64,000 nt of DNA from Brevundimonas sp. Leaf363 (lineage in GTDB: Bacteria > Pseudomonadota > Alphaproteobacteria > Caulobacterales > Caulobacteraceae): the NCBI RefSeq assembly GCF_001424025.1, contig NZ_LMPZ01000003.1:1-64000 (forward strand). The letters run 5' to 3'. The position numbers and the translations under genes were made by a program. Below are positions 53,180 through 62,852 of this stretch, piece by piece. Each line of letters begins with the position of its first letter. Position 1 is the first letter of the stretch. The notes beneath the pieces were generated by a model. The model did no database searches, had not been told where the DNA came from, and saw only the letters and a program-made list of their open reading frames with translations.

Positions 53180-56100
53180 TCAGAAGCGCAGACGAAGACC
53201 GGCGCGGATGCCGGCGCCGCGATAGGAATGACCGAAGTCGCCCTGCCCCTCGACGAAGCCGGTCACGCCATTGGACATCGTCGCATTCACCCCCACCGTC
53301 GCCTGGCCGAACGTCCCCAGACGATCCGCCTGCACAGCAACCGACTGGCCGCCGCTAAGGAAGACGAGACCGCCGTCGCCCTCGAACTCCCTGACGACCG
53401 CGGCGCCGGCGTAGTAGGCCACGTTCGAACCCGCGATGTCGGTGCGTCCGCCGATGCGCACGCCTGCCTTGCCGCGCAGGCCGTCGAACTGATCGTAGTC
53501 CAGGCGGTTCGGCCCCACCTCGAAATCATCGAGCGAGCTGCGGCTGTAGGCGAGGCTGACCAGGGGCTCGGCGAAGAAGGCGGGCGATCCCAGGCGGATG
53601 CCGGCCTCCACCTTGGCCCCAACGGCCTCGGCGTCGTCCTCACGGTCGAAGCCGCCAACGTCGCTCTGCCGGTCGACCGTGTAGCGGTCGTACTTCGCCA
53701 AGGCGTCGATGAAGACGGCTCCGCGGCGATAGCCCGCGAAGCCCCCGACGTTGAACGCCTGCACGTCAAAGCGATCGCCCAAGACCGCGTCGAAGCGCGT
53801 CGTGGAGGTGATGTAGCCTGCGGTCAGACCGGCGAGCAGGCCGTCGTCGCCGGGACGGCCGACCAGGTCGAAGCCGACCTGCAATCCGGCTGCGTCCTGC
53901 TTGTAGGCGATGTCGATGCCCGCGCCGTCCTGGTCGCCGGCGCCCTGATCCGCCCTGCCCTTGCGGCTATTGGTTTCGGCCAAGGCCTGGAACCAGACGG
54001 GGCCCAGATCGGCGCCGGAGCCCATGGCCCAGGATGCGTCCCGATCGGCTGCGAAGCGGGCGGTCACCGCGTCGGCGGAGCGGTTCCACAGTGTGGTGAC
54101 GGCCTCACCGAGCTGGGCCTGGCGGTAGACGGCCGCACCCGGCGCGCTGATGAGCTGATAGGCGCCGTTCTGACCCGAGTAACGGAGGCGGAGCGCGATC
54201 AGACCGCGCTCGCTCGAATCGTCCTCCAGAACGAAGGCCGAGGCGGCCGACGCTGCATCGACATCGACGAGGGTGACCGGCGCGAACAGCGTGCCGGCCC
54301 CGGTTGTGTTCAGGCTGATACGAGACGTGCCGGCGGCGGACCCGAAGACGACGGTGTCGGCGGTCGCCGCGCCGTTGGCGATCTGCACGTCCAGACCCAG
54401 GGTCGCGTCGCCGCTACCCTGATAGGCGGCGCCGCCGAACGCCAGGCGGTCGCCCGCGACGCCGTTGCGCAGGTCGATGGACCCGGTGTTCGTCAAAGCC
54501 TCCAGACCCGTGACCGTGGCGGTCTGCGGCGACGTCGCCGCTGTCAGCCGGATGACTCCGCTGTTAAGCAGCGTGTCGTCACCGGCCCCGAAGTCGCTGG
54601 CGCCGGCGAGAGTCAGGCGACCACTGTTGACGAGCGTGTCGTCCGCGTCGGTCAACTGGAACCTGCCGATGATGTCGCCGTAGTTGGCGATCGACGCCGC
54701 CCCGCCCTGGATGTTCAGCGCATAGCCCGAGCCGCTGCGGATCACGCCGGCGTTGTCCACGGTCGCGCCATTGGTGGAGCTGATAACGACGGCATCGGCG
54801 CCGATGGCGGACACCTCGCCCGTGATGGTCACGTCCACATCGCCGCCGCTCAGAGCGAGGGCGGCGGCGTTATCGCCCTGCGTCTTCACGTCATTGACGC
54901 GAACGGTCACCGCGCCCGTGGTGACGGCGAAGACGCCGGAGCCGTTAAGCCCCTGGGTCGAGATCAGGTCCGTCGAGGTGACGGTGATGTCGCCGGTGTC
55001 GCTGGTCGCGTAAATGCCAAACGGCCCGTTGTAGGCGTCGCCCGCGCCCGTCGTGATGATGGTGTCGGCGTTGATCACGGTGTCCGCGGTAAAGCTGGCG
55101 GACAGGATGCCGATGCCGTCGATGCCGCTGATGGCCACCGTGCCGACGTCAATGCTGACCACACCGTTGTTGCTCGAGAACACGTTGACGCCGTGCGAAT
55201 AGTCCCCGCTGACCGTGATGCCGTCGGCCTTCACGACGAGGTCGGCGTTTAGGGGACCGGTCCCGTTCTGGAAGGTCGCCGCCTCGATGGCGGTGCCGAT
55301 CCGGCCACTGGTGCTCACATCCCCGACGTCGACCGTGACGTCCCCCGAGCCCTGGGCCTGAATGCCGCGCGAGTAAGGTCCGGACGTCGTGACGCTCGAG
55401 GCGACGACGGTCGTGTCGCCGCTATAGCCGTTCGCGACGATGCCGCTTGCGCCGCCGCCGCGAGTGACGATCGTACCCGGGCCGCTGATCGAGACGCCAT
55501 CGGAGCCGTAGGCGAAGATTCCGGTCCCGCCTCCCGCCTGGGTGGAGATCGAACCGTTGTTCACCACCGTCGCGAGGCCGTTGACCGCCTGGGCCACGAC
55601 GCCGGCCGAGAAGTAGCCGGCCGTGGCGACATCGCCGTTGATCGTGACGGTCGCATCGTCGCCGAGCGCATAGATGGCGTGCGAACCAAAGCCTGCGGTC
55701 GAGACGTCGTTGACCGTGACGCTGGCGGCGCCCCCGCCCCTGGCGACGGCGAATGCGCCGATGGCGTAGTCGCCCTGCGTCTGGATCGCGCCATCCGAAA
55801 CGATGACAACATCGCCGGCCCCAAGCGTCACGCCGGCCACGGCGGCCGCATAGCCGCCGGTGGCGGATGCATTGTCGACGTTGATGGCGACATCGCCGCT
55901 GTCGCTGACGCCGGCCACGGCGTTTGCTCTGATCCCCGATACACGGACCTCGCCCGCGTCGATCGTCACATCGCCCTGTCCGAGGGCGTAGATACCGGTG
56001 GCGGCTTCGCCCAAAGTGGTCACCTGATCGCCGGAGATAGAAACGGCGCCCCCGCCGATCGCCACGATACCGGCGGCCTGGTCGCCCGCGGTCGAGACCT

Positions 56101-57283
56101 GGCCGAAGGTCACATCGAGCGCGCCGGCGTCAGAGTAGGCGTAAACGCCGCGCGAGCCGGCGCCCTGGGTCTCGACCGTGCCGACGCTCACGGTGGCCGC
56201 GCCGCCATAGTAGGTCTTGACGAGAGCTGCAGTGGCGTTCGCGCCCTCCGTCGAGATGGCGCCCGCGTTGAGGGTCGCGCCGCCGTCGCCCACGCCGAAC
56301 ATCACGGCGCCGTAGCCGTAGTCGCCGCTGGTCGCGATGACGCCTGCGTCCAGCGTCACGCCGCCACCCTGCATCAGGACGGCGGTCGAGCCGAAGCCTT
56401 GCGTTTCGACGGCCCCGACGGTGACCGACACCTCACCTTCGGCCCCGTAGGAGACGGCGCGAACGCCTGTCGAGTAGGCGGCCTCGGTCGAGGCCGTCCC
56501 GAGCGCGACCGTGATGTCGCCTCCCATCGCCGTCAGAACCACGGCGTCGGAGCCGATGCCGTAGACGCTGCCGCCGCCCGTGGTGACGGAGTCGGCGACG
56601 AGGACTAGGTCGCCGTTGCCGACATAGGCGTTCACACCGCCGGCATAGTAGCCGGTCGCCTCAACCGAACCCGCCCGAATGACCACATCCCCCGCATACG
56701 AACCCGCACTGATGCCCAGGCCGCCGTCGCCGGTGACCTGAACTGTCCCGGCGTCGATCGTGATGTCGCCGGAGTAGGAATTCGCGTTGATGCCGCTGCT
56801 GGCGCGTCCGGTGGCGGTCAGGCTGGAGGTGTTGATCGTGATGTCGCCGGCGCTGGTGCTGGCGAGCACGCCGATCGAGCCGGTCCCGGTGACGGCGATG
56901 CTGGCGCCGGACCCGGCGTCGAGCGTCACGGCGCCGTTGTTGAAGCCGATCAGCGCCACCCCCGTACCGTCCGCACGCTCGACCGCGACGCCCGGGTCCA
57001 GGTTGACGGTCAGATCATAGACCGGCGCGGCCGGATCGAGGCCCGGGTCCTGCGTCGGATCGACGGCCGGCGTGACGTACTCGATACCGTCCGAATAGGG
57101 ATTTCCCGTCTCGCTGCAGGTCACGACCCCTTGCTGAGCCGCACCGCACTCATCGGCGGCCAGAACCACGCCCGGCACGAACAGCCCGGCGGCGACGCTC
57201 GCCAAGGCGGTGGTCAGCAGGAGGGACTGCGCCCTGGACAGGCGGACACCACGTGCCGCGCCGGTTCGAAGTGGCTGGTTCAT
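53180..57283 (-). CDS. Autotransporter (type Va) with repetitive beta-helix passenger
   Basis: About 1367 residues. The signal peptide (about 1-42) is SLLLTTALASVAAGLFVPGV-like and ends VVLAAD. The passenger (about 45-1080) is built from many imperfect repeats of the pattern GDVTVDAGxVxTxGxYAxGI, each 25-35 residues, typical of a parallel beta-helix. An autochaperone-like region follows, then a C-terminal beta-barrel of about 280 residues ending LRLRF, the aromatic outer-membrane ending. The passenger is Gly/Ala/Thr/Ser/Val-rich and almost free of Cys apart from the first 30 mature residues. It is probably displayed at the cell surface; adhesion is likely but unproven. MNQPLRTG at 57283 is the preferred start. 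Confidence 0.93.
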   Translation of the reverse strand: MNQPLRTGAARGVRLSRAQSLLLTTALASVAAGLFVPGVVLAADECGAAQQGVVTCSETGNPYSDGIEYVTPAVDPTQDPGLDPAAPVYDLTVNLDPGVAVERADGTGVALIGFNNGAVTLDAGSGASIAVTGTGSIGVLASTSAGDITINTSSLTATGRASSGINANSYSGDITIDAGTVQVTGDGGLGISAGSYAGDVVIRAGSVEATGYYAGGVNAYVGNGDLVLVADSVTTGGGSVYGIGSDAVVLTAMGGDITVALGTASTEAAYSTGVRAVSYGAEGEVSVTVGAVETQGFGSTAVLMQGGGVTLDAGVIATSGDYGYGAVMFGVGDGGATLNAGAISTEGANATAALVKTYYGGAATVSVGTVETQGAGSRGVYAYSDAGALDVTFGQVSTAGDQAAGIVAIGGGAVSISGDQVTTLGEAATGIYALGQGDVTIDAGEVRVSGIRANAVAGVSDSGDVAINVDNASATGGYAAAVAGVTLGAGDVVIVSDGAIQTQGDYAIGAFAVARGGGAASVTVNDVSTAGFGSHAIYALGDDATVTINGDVATAGYFSAGVVAQAVNGLATVVNNGSISTQAGGGTGIFAYGSDGVSISGPGTIVTRGGGASGIVANGYSGDTTVVASSVTTSGPYSRGIQAQGSGDVTVDVGDVSTSGRIGTAIEAATFQNGTGPLNADLVVKADGITVSGDYSHGVNVFSSNNGVVSIDVGTVAISGIDGIGILSASFTADTVINADTIITTGAGDAYNGPFGIYATSDTGDITVTSTDLISTQGLNGSGVFAVTTGAVTVRVNDVKTQGDNAAALALSGGDVDVTITGEVSAIGADAVVISSTNGATVDNAGVIRSGSGYALNIQGGAASIANYGDIIGRFQLTDADDTLVNSGRLTLAGASDFGAGDDTLLNSGVIRLTAATSPQTATVTGLEALTNTGSIDLRNGVAGDRLAFGGAAYQGSGDATLGLDVQIANGAATADTVVFGSAAGTSRISLNTTGAGTLFAPVTLVDVDAASAASAFVLEDDSSERGLIALRLRYSGQNGAYQLISAPGAAVYRQAQLGEAVTTLWNRSADAVTARFAADRDASWAMGSGADLGPVWFQALAETNSRKGRADQGAGDQDGAGIDIAYKQDAAGLQVGFDLVGRPGDDGLLAGLTAGYITSTTRFDAVLGDRFDVQAFNVGGFAGYRRGAVFIDALAKYDRYTVDRQSDVGGFDREDDAEAVGAKVEAGIRLGSPAFFAEPLVSLAYSRSSLDDFEVGPNRLDYDQFDGLRGKAGVRIGGRTDIAGSNVAYYAGAAVVREFEGDGGLVFLSGGQSVAVQADRLGTFGQATVGVNATMSNGVTGFVEGQGDFGHSYRGAGIRAGLRLRF

Positions 57284-57410
57284 GGCTTTACCCTCGTTAC
57301 GCCGCGTTGGCCTGTATGGAGAAGAATCGAGGCGGGTCAACGTGATAGGTTGAACATCCGCGCAGACATCGCCGATTTGTCGTGCGCAGCGGACGCGGAG
57401 GGCCAGGTCT

Positions 57411-58133
57411 TCATTGGCCCTTCAAGCGCCACCAGGGTCGCCAGGGCTCTTCGTGATGCTGATGGTGTCGGCCGAAATGGAAGCAGGTCAGCAACGACAA
57501 AACGTCGCCGAACTGACTGCTGCGGGCATTGTGATGATCCGCGAACGGCTGATCGCCGGATCGATGCGGCAACCACGTTCCGAAGGTGAACAGCTGCAGC
57601 GCCGAGAGCAGGGCTGGAGCGGCCCAGAAGGCGAGAAGGTTGGGCAGGCGGGCGCCCACCACCAGGGCGGCGACGAGGTAGGCGGTCACGATCGCCATCT
57701 GCCCCCAACCGAAATAGGTGCGAAAGAAGCGGAGAAACCAGGCGCCGAAGGCGCGGGGATTGTCGGGATGAAAGTCGGGGTCGTCCGCTGTCCCGGGCGC
57801 ACGGTGGTGCTCGAAGTGCGCGGCTTTCAGGCGGTCGAAGCGGAAGCCGGCGTAGATCGCCAGGCAGAACCGCCCGATCACGGCATTGAGAGCCGGACGT
57901 CCTGGCGCGAGCGACCCGTGCATGGCGTCGTGGGCCACGATGAACAGTCCGACCGATAGCCAGGTCTGCGCAGCCACACACAATGGCGCGACGAGGATGC
58001 TCCACGCGCTCCATCGGTGCAGGTAGACGCCATAGATGTGCAGCCCCAGCCAGGCGCCGATCAGGGCGGCGGCGAGCACCAAGCCCTTCAGGGCCTGGCG
58101 CGGCGCGACATGGGGTTCTGACGAAGCGACCAT
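57411..58133 (-). CDS. crtW: Beta-carotene ketolase CrtW
   Basis: A 240-residue membrane di-iron oxygenase that adds 4-keto groups to beta-ionone rings, making canthaxanthin or, with a hydroxylase, astaxanthin. The histidine clusters are present: FIVAHDAMHG (HxxxH), AAHFEHHRAP (HxxHH), DHHNARSS and FHFGRHHQHHEEPW. Several membrane helices lie between them. It is divergent from crtY with a 77-bp gap that must contain both promoters. The CrtW family assignment is firm; whether the pathway ends at canthaxanthin depends on a crtZ gene not seen here. Confidence 0.93.
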   Translation of the reverse strand: MVASSEPHVAPRQALKGLVLAAALIGAWLGLHIYGVYLHRWSAWSILVAPLCVAAQTWLSVGLFIVAHDAMHGSLAPGRPALNAVIGRFCLAIYAGFRFDRLKAAHFEHHRAPGTADDPDFHPDNPRAFGAWFLRFFRTYFGWGQMAIVTAYLVAALVVGARLPNLLAFWAAPALLSALQLFTFGTWLPHRSGDQPFADHHNARSSQFGDVLSLLTCFHFGRHHQHHEEPWRPWWRLKGQ

Positions 58134-58210
58134 GGAACAAGACTAGCGCGTCTGTACGTCGCGGTCGTCCGGTTCTTGCCGCGTGTGCGCCCGCATGCGA
58201 CCTGTCCTGC

Positions 58211-59377
58211 ATGCAGCAGTACGCCATCGGCGATCCCGGCCCAGACCTGCTGCTCATCGGCGGCGGCCTCGCGAACGGTCTTCTGGCGCTGAGGCTGGCT
58301 CAGGTCCGGCCGGACCTCGATGTGCGGATCGTGGAAGCCGCCGACCGACTGGGCGGCCAGCACACCTGGTCCTTTTTCGACTCTGATCTGACGGCGGCGC
58401 AGCGGTCCTGGATCGCGCCGCTGATCGAGCATCGCTGGCCCGGTTACGGTGTCCGGTTTCCTCAATTCCAGCGCCGCCTTGCCACCGGCTACAGCACCGT
58501 GACGGCTGAGCGCTTCGCAGCGGTGATCGCAGCCGCACTCCCCGGCCGGATCATGCTGAGTTCGCCGGTGACCGCGCTGAGCCCGCACGAAGCCGTCCTG
58601 GCCGACGGGCGTGGGCTGAACGCGCGCGCGGTGATCGACGGGCGTGGACCGACCGCGACGCCCGACCTGGCCCTGGGCTTTCAGAAGTTCGTCGGTCTGG
58701 AAGTCCGCCTGACCCAGCCGCATGGGCTGACGGAGCCGATCATCATGGACGCCTGCGTCGATCAGGCGGGCGGCTATCGCTTTCTCTACACCCTGCCCTT
58801 CGACGATCGCACCGTGCTGATCGAGGACACGCGCTACACCGACGGCGACGCCCTGGATCGGGACGTCTTTCGTCAGGGCGTCCTGGACTATGCGGCGAGC
58901 CAGGGTTGGGGGATCGAGGCGATCTTGCGCGAGGAGGACGGCGTGCTGCCCGTGGCGCTGGACGGCGACATCGAGGCGCACCTGACCCGCCATGGTCCAG
59001 GGTCGCTGAGCGGGCTACGCGCCGGGCTGTTCCACCCGACAACCGGATACTCGCTGCCCGACGCGGTGCGCCTGGCCGAGCATCTGGCGCAGAGCCTGCG
59101 GGTCGACGATGTCGCAGATGACATCCGGCGATACGCGCGCGACGTATGGAAGGAACGCGGCTTCTATCGGCTTCTGAACCGCATGTTGTTCCGCGCCGCG
59201 AAGCCGCAGGAGCGATACAAGGTGCTGGAGCGGTTCTATCGGCTGCCCGAGCCCCTCATCGAGCGCTTCTACGCGGCCGGCTCGACGCTGGCCGACAAGG
59301 CTCGGATTCTTAGCGGCAAGCCGCCGGTGCCGGTGGGCGCCGCGCTGACCTGCCTGATCGAAAAAGGACGTGCGTGA
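58211..59377 (+). CDS. crtY: Lycopene beta-cyclase CrtY
   Basis: A 388-residue flavoprotein that closes both ends of lycopene into beta-ionone rings. The N-terminal dinucleotide fold is LLLIGGGLANGLLALRLAQV (about 13-32). CrtY-type motifs follow: VIDGRGP, YRFLYTLPFDDRTVLIEDT and LRAGLFHPTTGYSLPDAVRL, with MLFRAAKPQERYKVLERFYR near the C-terminus. The start ATG at 58211 gives family length. It overlaps crtI by one to four bases, so crtY-crtI-crtB are one operon. Confidence 0.97.
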   Translation: MQQYAIGDPGPDLLLIGGGLANGLLALRLAQVRPDLDVRIVEAADRLGGQHTWSFFDSDLTAAQRSWIAPLIEHRWPGYGVRFPQFQRRLATGYSTVTAERFAAVIAAALPGRIMLSSPVTALSPHEAVLADGRGLNARAVIDGRGPTATPDLALGFQKFVGLEVRLTQPHGLTEPIIMDACVDQAGGYRFLYTLPFDDRTVLIEDTRYTDGDALDRDVFRQGVLDYAASQGWGIEAILREEDGVLPVALDGDIEAHLTRHGPGSLSGLRAGLFHPTTGYSLPDAVRLAEHLAQSLRVDDVADDIRRYARDVWKERGFYRLLNRMLFRAAKPQERYKVLERFYRLPEPLIERFYAAGSTLADKARILSGKPPVPVGAALTCLIEKGRA

Positions 59378-60858
59378 TGCGGGCTGCGGTGATCGGGTCG
59401 GGGTTCGGAGGGCTGTCGCTGGCCATCCGGCTGCAGTCGGCGGGCATTCAGACCACCGTCTTCGAGGCGCGCGACAAGGCGGGCGGCCGCGCCTACGTCT
59501 ATGAGGACAAGGGCTATACCTTCGACGCGGGTCCGACGGTCATCACCGACCCGTCGGCGCTGGAGGAACTGTTCGACATCGGCGGCCGCAAGCTGTCGGA
59601 CTATGTGGAGCTGCTGCCTGTCGCGCCCTTCTATCGGCTGTGCTGGGAAGACGGGGACGTGTTCGACTATGTCAACGACCAGGACGAGCTGGACCGCCAG
59701 ATCGTCGCCCGCAACCCGGCCGACAAGGAGGGCTATCGCAAGTTCCTGGCCTATTCGCAGGACCTGTTGAAGGAGGGCTATTTGAAGCTGGGAGCCGTGC
59801 CGTTCTTGGACTTCGCCAGCATGGTCAAGGCCGCGCCCGAACTGATGAGGCTTCAGGCCTGGCGGTCGGTCTACGACAAGGTGGCCAGCTTCATCCAGGA
59901 CGAGCACCTGCGTCAGGCGTTCAGCTTCCACTCCCTGCTGGTGGGCGGCAATCCGTTCGCGACCTCATCGATCTACGCCCTGATCCATGCGCTGGAGCGG
60001 CGGTGGGGCGTGTGGTTCCCGCGCGGCGGAACCGGCGCCCTGATCCAGGGCATGGTGCGGCTGCTGCAGGACCTCGGCGGCGAGGTGCGCCTGAACGCCC
60101 CGGTCGAACGGATCACCATGGCGAACGGCCGGGCGACCGGGGTCGTCGTGGGCGGAGAGGACTTGGCCTTCGACATGGTCGCCTCCAACGCCGACGTGGT
60201 TCACACCTACCAGCGCCTGCTGGGCCAGGAGCCGCGCGGCGAAAAGGAAGGCGCGCGTCTGGCGGCCAAGCGCCATTCCATGTCGCTGTTCGTCATCTAT
60301 TTCGGCCTGAAGCGCGTGCACCCGGAGGTGCGCCACCACACAGTCCTGTTCGGACCGCGCTATCGCGAACTGATCGCCGAAATCTTCAAGGGACCGGACC
60401 TGCCGGACGACTTCTCGCTGTACCTGCACGCGCCGACCCGGACCGACCCGTCCCTGGCGCCCGAAGGGTGCGACGCCTTCTATGTGCTGGCGCCGGTGCC
60501 GCATCTGGCTTCGTCCGACATCGACTGGGCGGTCGAGGGGCCGCGCTATCGCGACCGTATCCTGGCCTATCTGGAAGAGCGCCACATTCCGGGCCTGACC
60601 GCCGACCTCGACACCTGCCGCATCTTCACGCCGATCGACTTCCGCGACCAGCTGAACGCACACCAGGGTTCGGCCTTCTCGCTGGAGCCCATCCTGACGC
60701 AGAGCGCCTGGTTCCGGGTGCACAACCGCGACGATCAGATCCCGAACCTGTACTTCGTCGGCGCCGGCACCCATCCGGGGGCGGGCGTGCCCGGCGTCGT
60801 CGGCTCGGCCAAGGCCACCGCCGGCCTGATGATCGAGGACGCGAGACAGACCGCATGA
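59377..60858 (+). CDS. crtI: Phytoene desaturase CrtI
   Basis: A 493-residue FAD-dependent desaturase that converts phytoene to lycopene in several steps. It starts MRAAVIGSGFGGLSLAIRLQ (Rossmann FAD-binding), and then DKAGGRAYVYEDKGYTFDAG. The C-terminal signature VGAGTHPGAGVPGVVGSAKA is complete. ATG 59377 overlaps the crtY stop (TGATG); the GTG at 59374 adds only one Met. The end overlaps the crtB start by 4 bp. It is the second gene of crtY-crtI-crtB. Confidence 0.97.
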   Translation: MRAAVIGSGFGGLSLAIRLQSAGIQTTVFEARDKAGGRAYVYEDKGYTFDAGPTVITDPSALEELFDIGGRKLSDYVELLPVAPFYRLCWEDGDVFDYVNDQDELDRQIVARNPADKEGYRKFLAYSQDLLKEGYLKLGAVPFLDFASMVKAAPELMRLQAWRSVYDKVASFIQDEHLRQAFSFHSLLVGGNPFATSSIYALIHALERRWGVWFPRGGTGALIQGMVRLLQDLGGEVRLNAPVERITMANGRATGVVVGGEDLAFDMVASNADVVHTYQRLLGQEPRGEKEGARLAAKRHSMSLFVIYFGLKRVHPEVRHHTVLFGPRYRELIAEIFKGPDLPDDFSLYLHAPTRTDPSLAPEGCDAFYVLAPVPHLASSDIDWAVEGPRYRDRILAYLEERHIPGLTADLDTCRIFTPIDFRDQLNAHQGSAFSLEPILTQSAWFRVHNRDDQIPNLYFVGAGTHPGAGVPGVVGSAKATAGLMIEDARQTA

Positions 60859-61787
60859 CCGACGCCGTCCTGGATCACAGTCGTCAGTCCATGGAGCAAG
60901 GCTCCAAGAGCTTCGCGGCCGCGGCACGCCTGTTCCCATCGGCGATCCGGGACGATGCGTGGATGCTCTATTCCTGGTGCCGACATTGCGACGACGAGAT
61001 CGACGGCCAGGTGCTGGGCCACGGCTCGGTCGGCATCGATCCGGTGCTGGCGGGCCAGAAGCTTGACGAACTGCGGGCCCGAACGACTTCGGCCCTCGCG
61101 GGCGAGGTCCAGACGGATCCCGTCTTCACCGCCTTCCAGCGCGTCGCCATCCGCCACGGCATTCCCGTGGACGAGGCCATGGATCTGCTCCGGGGCTTCG
61201 AGATGGATGTGACCGGTCGGCGTTACGACACGCTGGAGGACACTCTGGACTACGCCTACCACGTCGCCGGCGTCGTCGGCGTGATGATGGCCAGGATCAT
61301 GGGCGTCTCGGATGCGCCGACCCTGCAACGGGCCCAGGATCTTGGCCTGGCGTTCCAGCTGACGAACATCGCCCGCGACGTTGTCGAGGACGCGGGCGGG
61401 GGGCGCGTCTATCTGCCGGGCGCGTGGCTGGACGAGGCGGGCGTGCCGCGCGATCAGGTCGCCGCGCCCGAACACCGTGCGGCCGTGGCGCGAACCGCCC
61501 AGAGGCTGGTCGCCGCCGCCGAGCCCTTCTACGCCTCCGCACGATGGGGTCTGCGCGATCTGAACCCGCGCTCGGCCTGGGCCATCGCGACGGCGCGGGG
61601 CGTCTATCGCGCCATCGGACGGCATGTCTCGCGCGCCGGGCCGACCGCATGGGACGGCCGGACGTCGGTCGACAAGGCGGGCAAGCTGGTTCTGCTGGGC
61701 CGCGGCGGTCTGATCGCCCTGTGGTGCAAGACGCTGGACGCCTGGCGCGAACCCCCGCCGCGTCCTGCCCTGTGGACGCACGTCTGA
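60855..61787 (+). CDS. crtB: Phytoene synthase CrtB
   Basis: A 310-residue prenyltransferase that condenses two geranylgeranyl diphosphates into phytoene. The first Asp-rich motif is in SWCRHCDDEIDG (about 41-52) and the second in LTNIARDVVEDAGGGRVYLP; ARLFPSAIRDDAWMLYSW precedes the first. ATG 60855 overlaps the crtI stop by 4 bp. It ends just 3 bases before the convergent permease stop codon, with no room for a separate terminator. Confidence 0.97.
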   Translation: MTDAVLDHSRQSMEQGSKSFAAAARLFPSAIRDDAWMLYSWCRHCDDEIDGQVLGHGSVGIDPVLAGQKLDELRARTTSALAGEVQTDPVFTAFQRVAIRHGIPVDEAMDLLRGFEMDVTGRRYDTLEDTLDYAYHVAGVVGVMMARIMGVSDAPTLQRAQDLGLAFQLTNIARDVVEDAGGGRVYLPGAWLDEAGVPRDQVAAPEHRAAVARTAQRLVAAAEPFYASARWGLRDLNPRSAWAIATARGVYRAIGRHVSRAGPTAWDGRTSVDKAGKLVLLGRGGLIALWCKTLDAWREPPPRPALWTHV

Positions 61788-61790
61788 CCG

Positions 61791-62852
61791 TCAGAGGCGA
61801 CGACGCTCCAGTAGCAGCGCGCCGAGCCATCCGGCGCCGCCCATAGCGCCGAGGACCACCCAGGCGACCGGCACGACAGAGGCGAACTCGCCGCGCCAGA
61901 CCACGGACTGATACGCCTCGATCGCCCACGCATGGGGCGTGGCCCATCCGATGGCCCGGAAGGCTTCGGGCATCAGGAAGCGCGGCGCCATAGAGCCGCC
62001 GAGCGCGGCCAGCAGCAGGACGACGAAGGTGGTCAGCGGCTGCGCCTGATCGCGCGAGCGGCAGGCCGCCGTGAGGACCAGGGCCAGTCCCGCCGCCGCG
62101 ATCCCGACCATGACGGCCGTGACCGCCGCAGCTGTCGCCTGCCAGACGGCGAGGTCGGGCAATCGCGTCCAGGCAGCGGCGAAGACCGCGCCGGTCTGCA
62201 TCACGCCCACCATGGTCAACCACGCCGCGCGGCCTGCGAGGATCGGGGCGAGCCCTCCGCGCGCCAGGGCCAGCCGCGCTTGCAGACCGGACCGCCGCTC
62301 GTCGAGCCCGCCCATGGCGCCGTGCATGGCGGCGAAGAAGACGAACATCACGCTGACGGCGCCCGCGTAGTATGCAGACTGGGCGTCGCCGGCCGGGCCG
62401 ATCTGCTGGACCGACACGCGCGCCGAACGAGGGGCGGACTGCCCCGCCAGCGTGGCCGCCATGGGCTCAAGCCTCGCCTGAAGCCCGGCCGCGGCGACAT
62501 CCCGTCCCGCCGCCAGTACGATGATCAGGCGAGGCGGGCCCCCGGGCGAAGGGCGGATCAGAATCCCGGCGTCCGCCCGGCCGTCGAGCACCGCGCGCTC
62601 GAGCTCCCCTTCGCTGTCGGCCATACGCAGGCGGCGACCCATGTCGCCTTCCAGCGCCCTGCGCATCGCGGCGGTCGCCGGCGTTCGCGCTGCATCATGG
62701 ATAACCGCCGTCGTGTCGATCTCGCCCCGCGCGCCGGCGCCAAAGATGGCGGCGAACAGCAGATAAACGAGCGGCGGCAGCAGCAGCGTCAGCACGACGC
62801 CTGGACGGTCACGCCAGAAACTCCTTGCCCATGCGCGCGCCACGGCGATCAT
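61791..62852 (-). CDS. ABC-2 type transporter permease
   Basis: A 353-residue integral membrane protein with an N-terminal helix (GVVLTLLLPPLVYLLFAAIF), a large extracytoplasmic domain (about 45-170) and five C-terminal helices, the ABC-2 exporter layout. The start MIAVARAWARSFWRDRPG at 62852 overlaps the ATPase stop by 4 bp (ATGA). With the ATPase it would form an export complex in the inner membrane. It is convergent with crtB. Substrate unknown: possibly a carotenoid-related lipid or pigment, judging by context only. Confidence 0.87.
   Translation of the reverse strand: MIAVARAWARSFWRDRPGVVLTLLLPPLVYLLFAAIFGAGARGEIDTTAVIHDAARTPATAAMRRALEGDMGRRLRMADSEGELERAVLDGRADAGILIRPSPGGPPRLIIVLAAGRDVAAAGLQARLEPMAATLAGQSAPRSARVSVQQIGPAGDAQSAYYAGAVSVMFVFFAAMHGAMGGLDERRSGLQARLALARGGLAPILAGRAAWLTMVGVMQTGAVFAAAWTRLPDLAVWQATAAAVTAVMVGIAAAGLALVLTAACRSRDQAQPLTTFVVLLLAALGGSMAPRFLMPEAFRAIGWATPHAWAIEAYQSVVWRGEFASVVPVAWVVLGAMGGAGWLGALLLERRRL

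Noticed and set aside
52985-55252. Plus-strand open frame of about 755 codons opposite the autotransporter barrel and passenger.
   Set aside because: Antisense to an unmistakable autotransporter; the apparent repeats only mirror those of the real gene.
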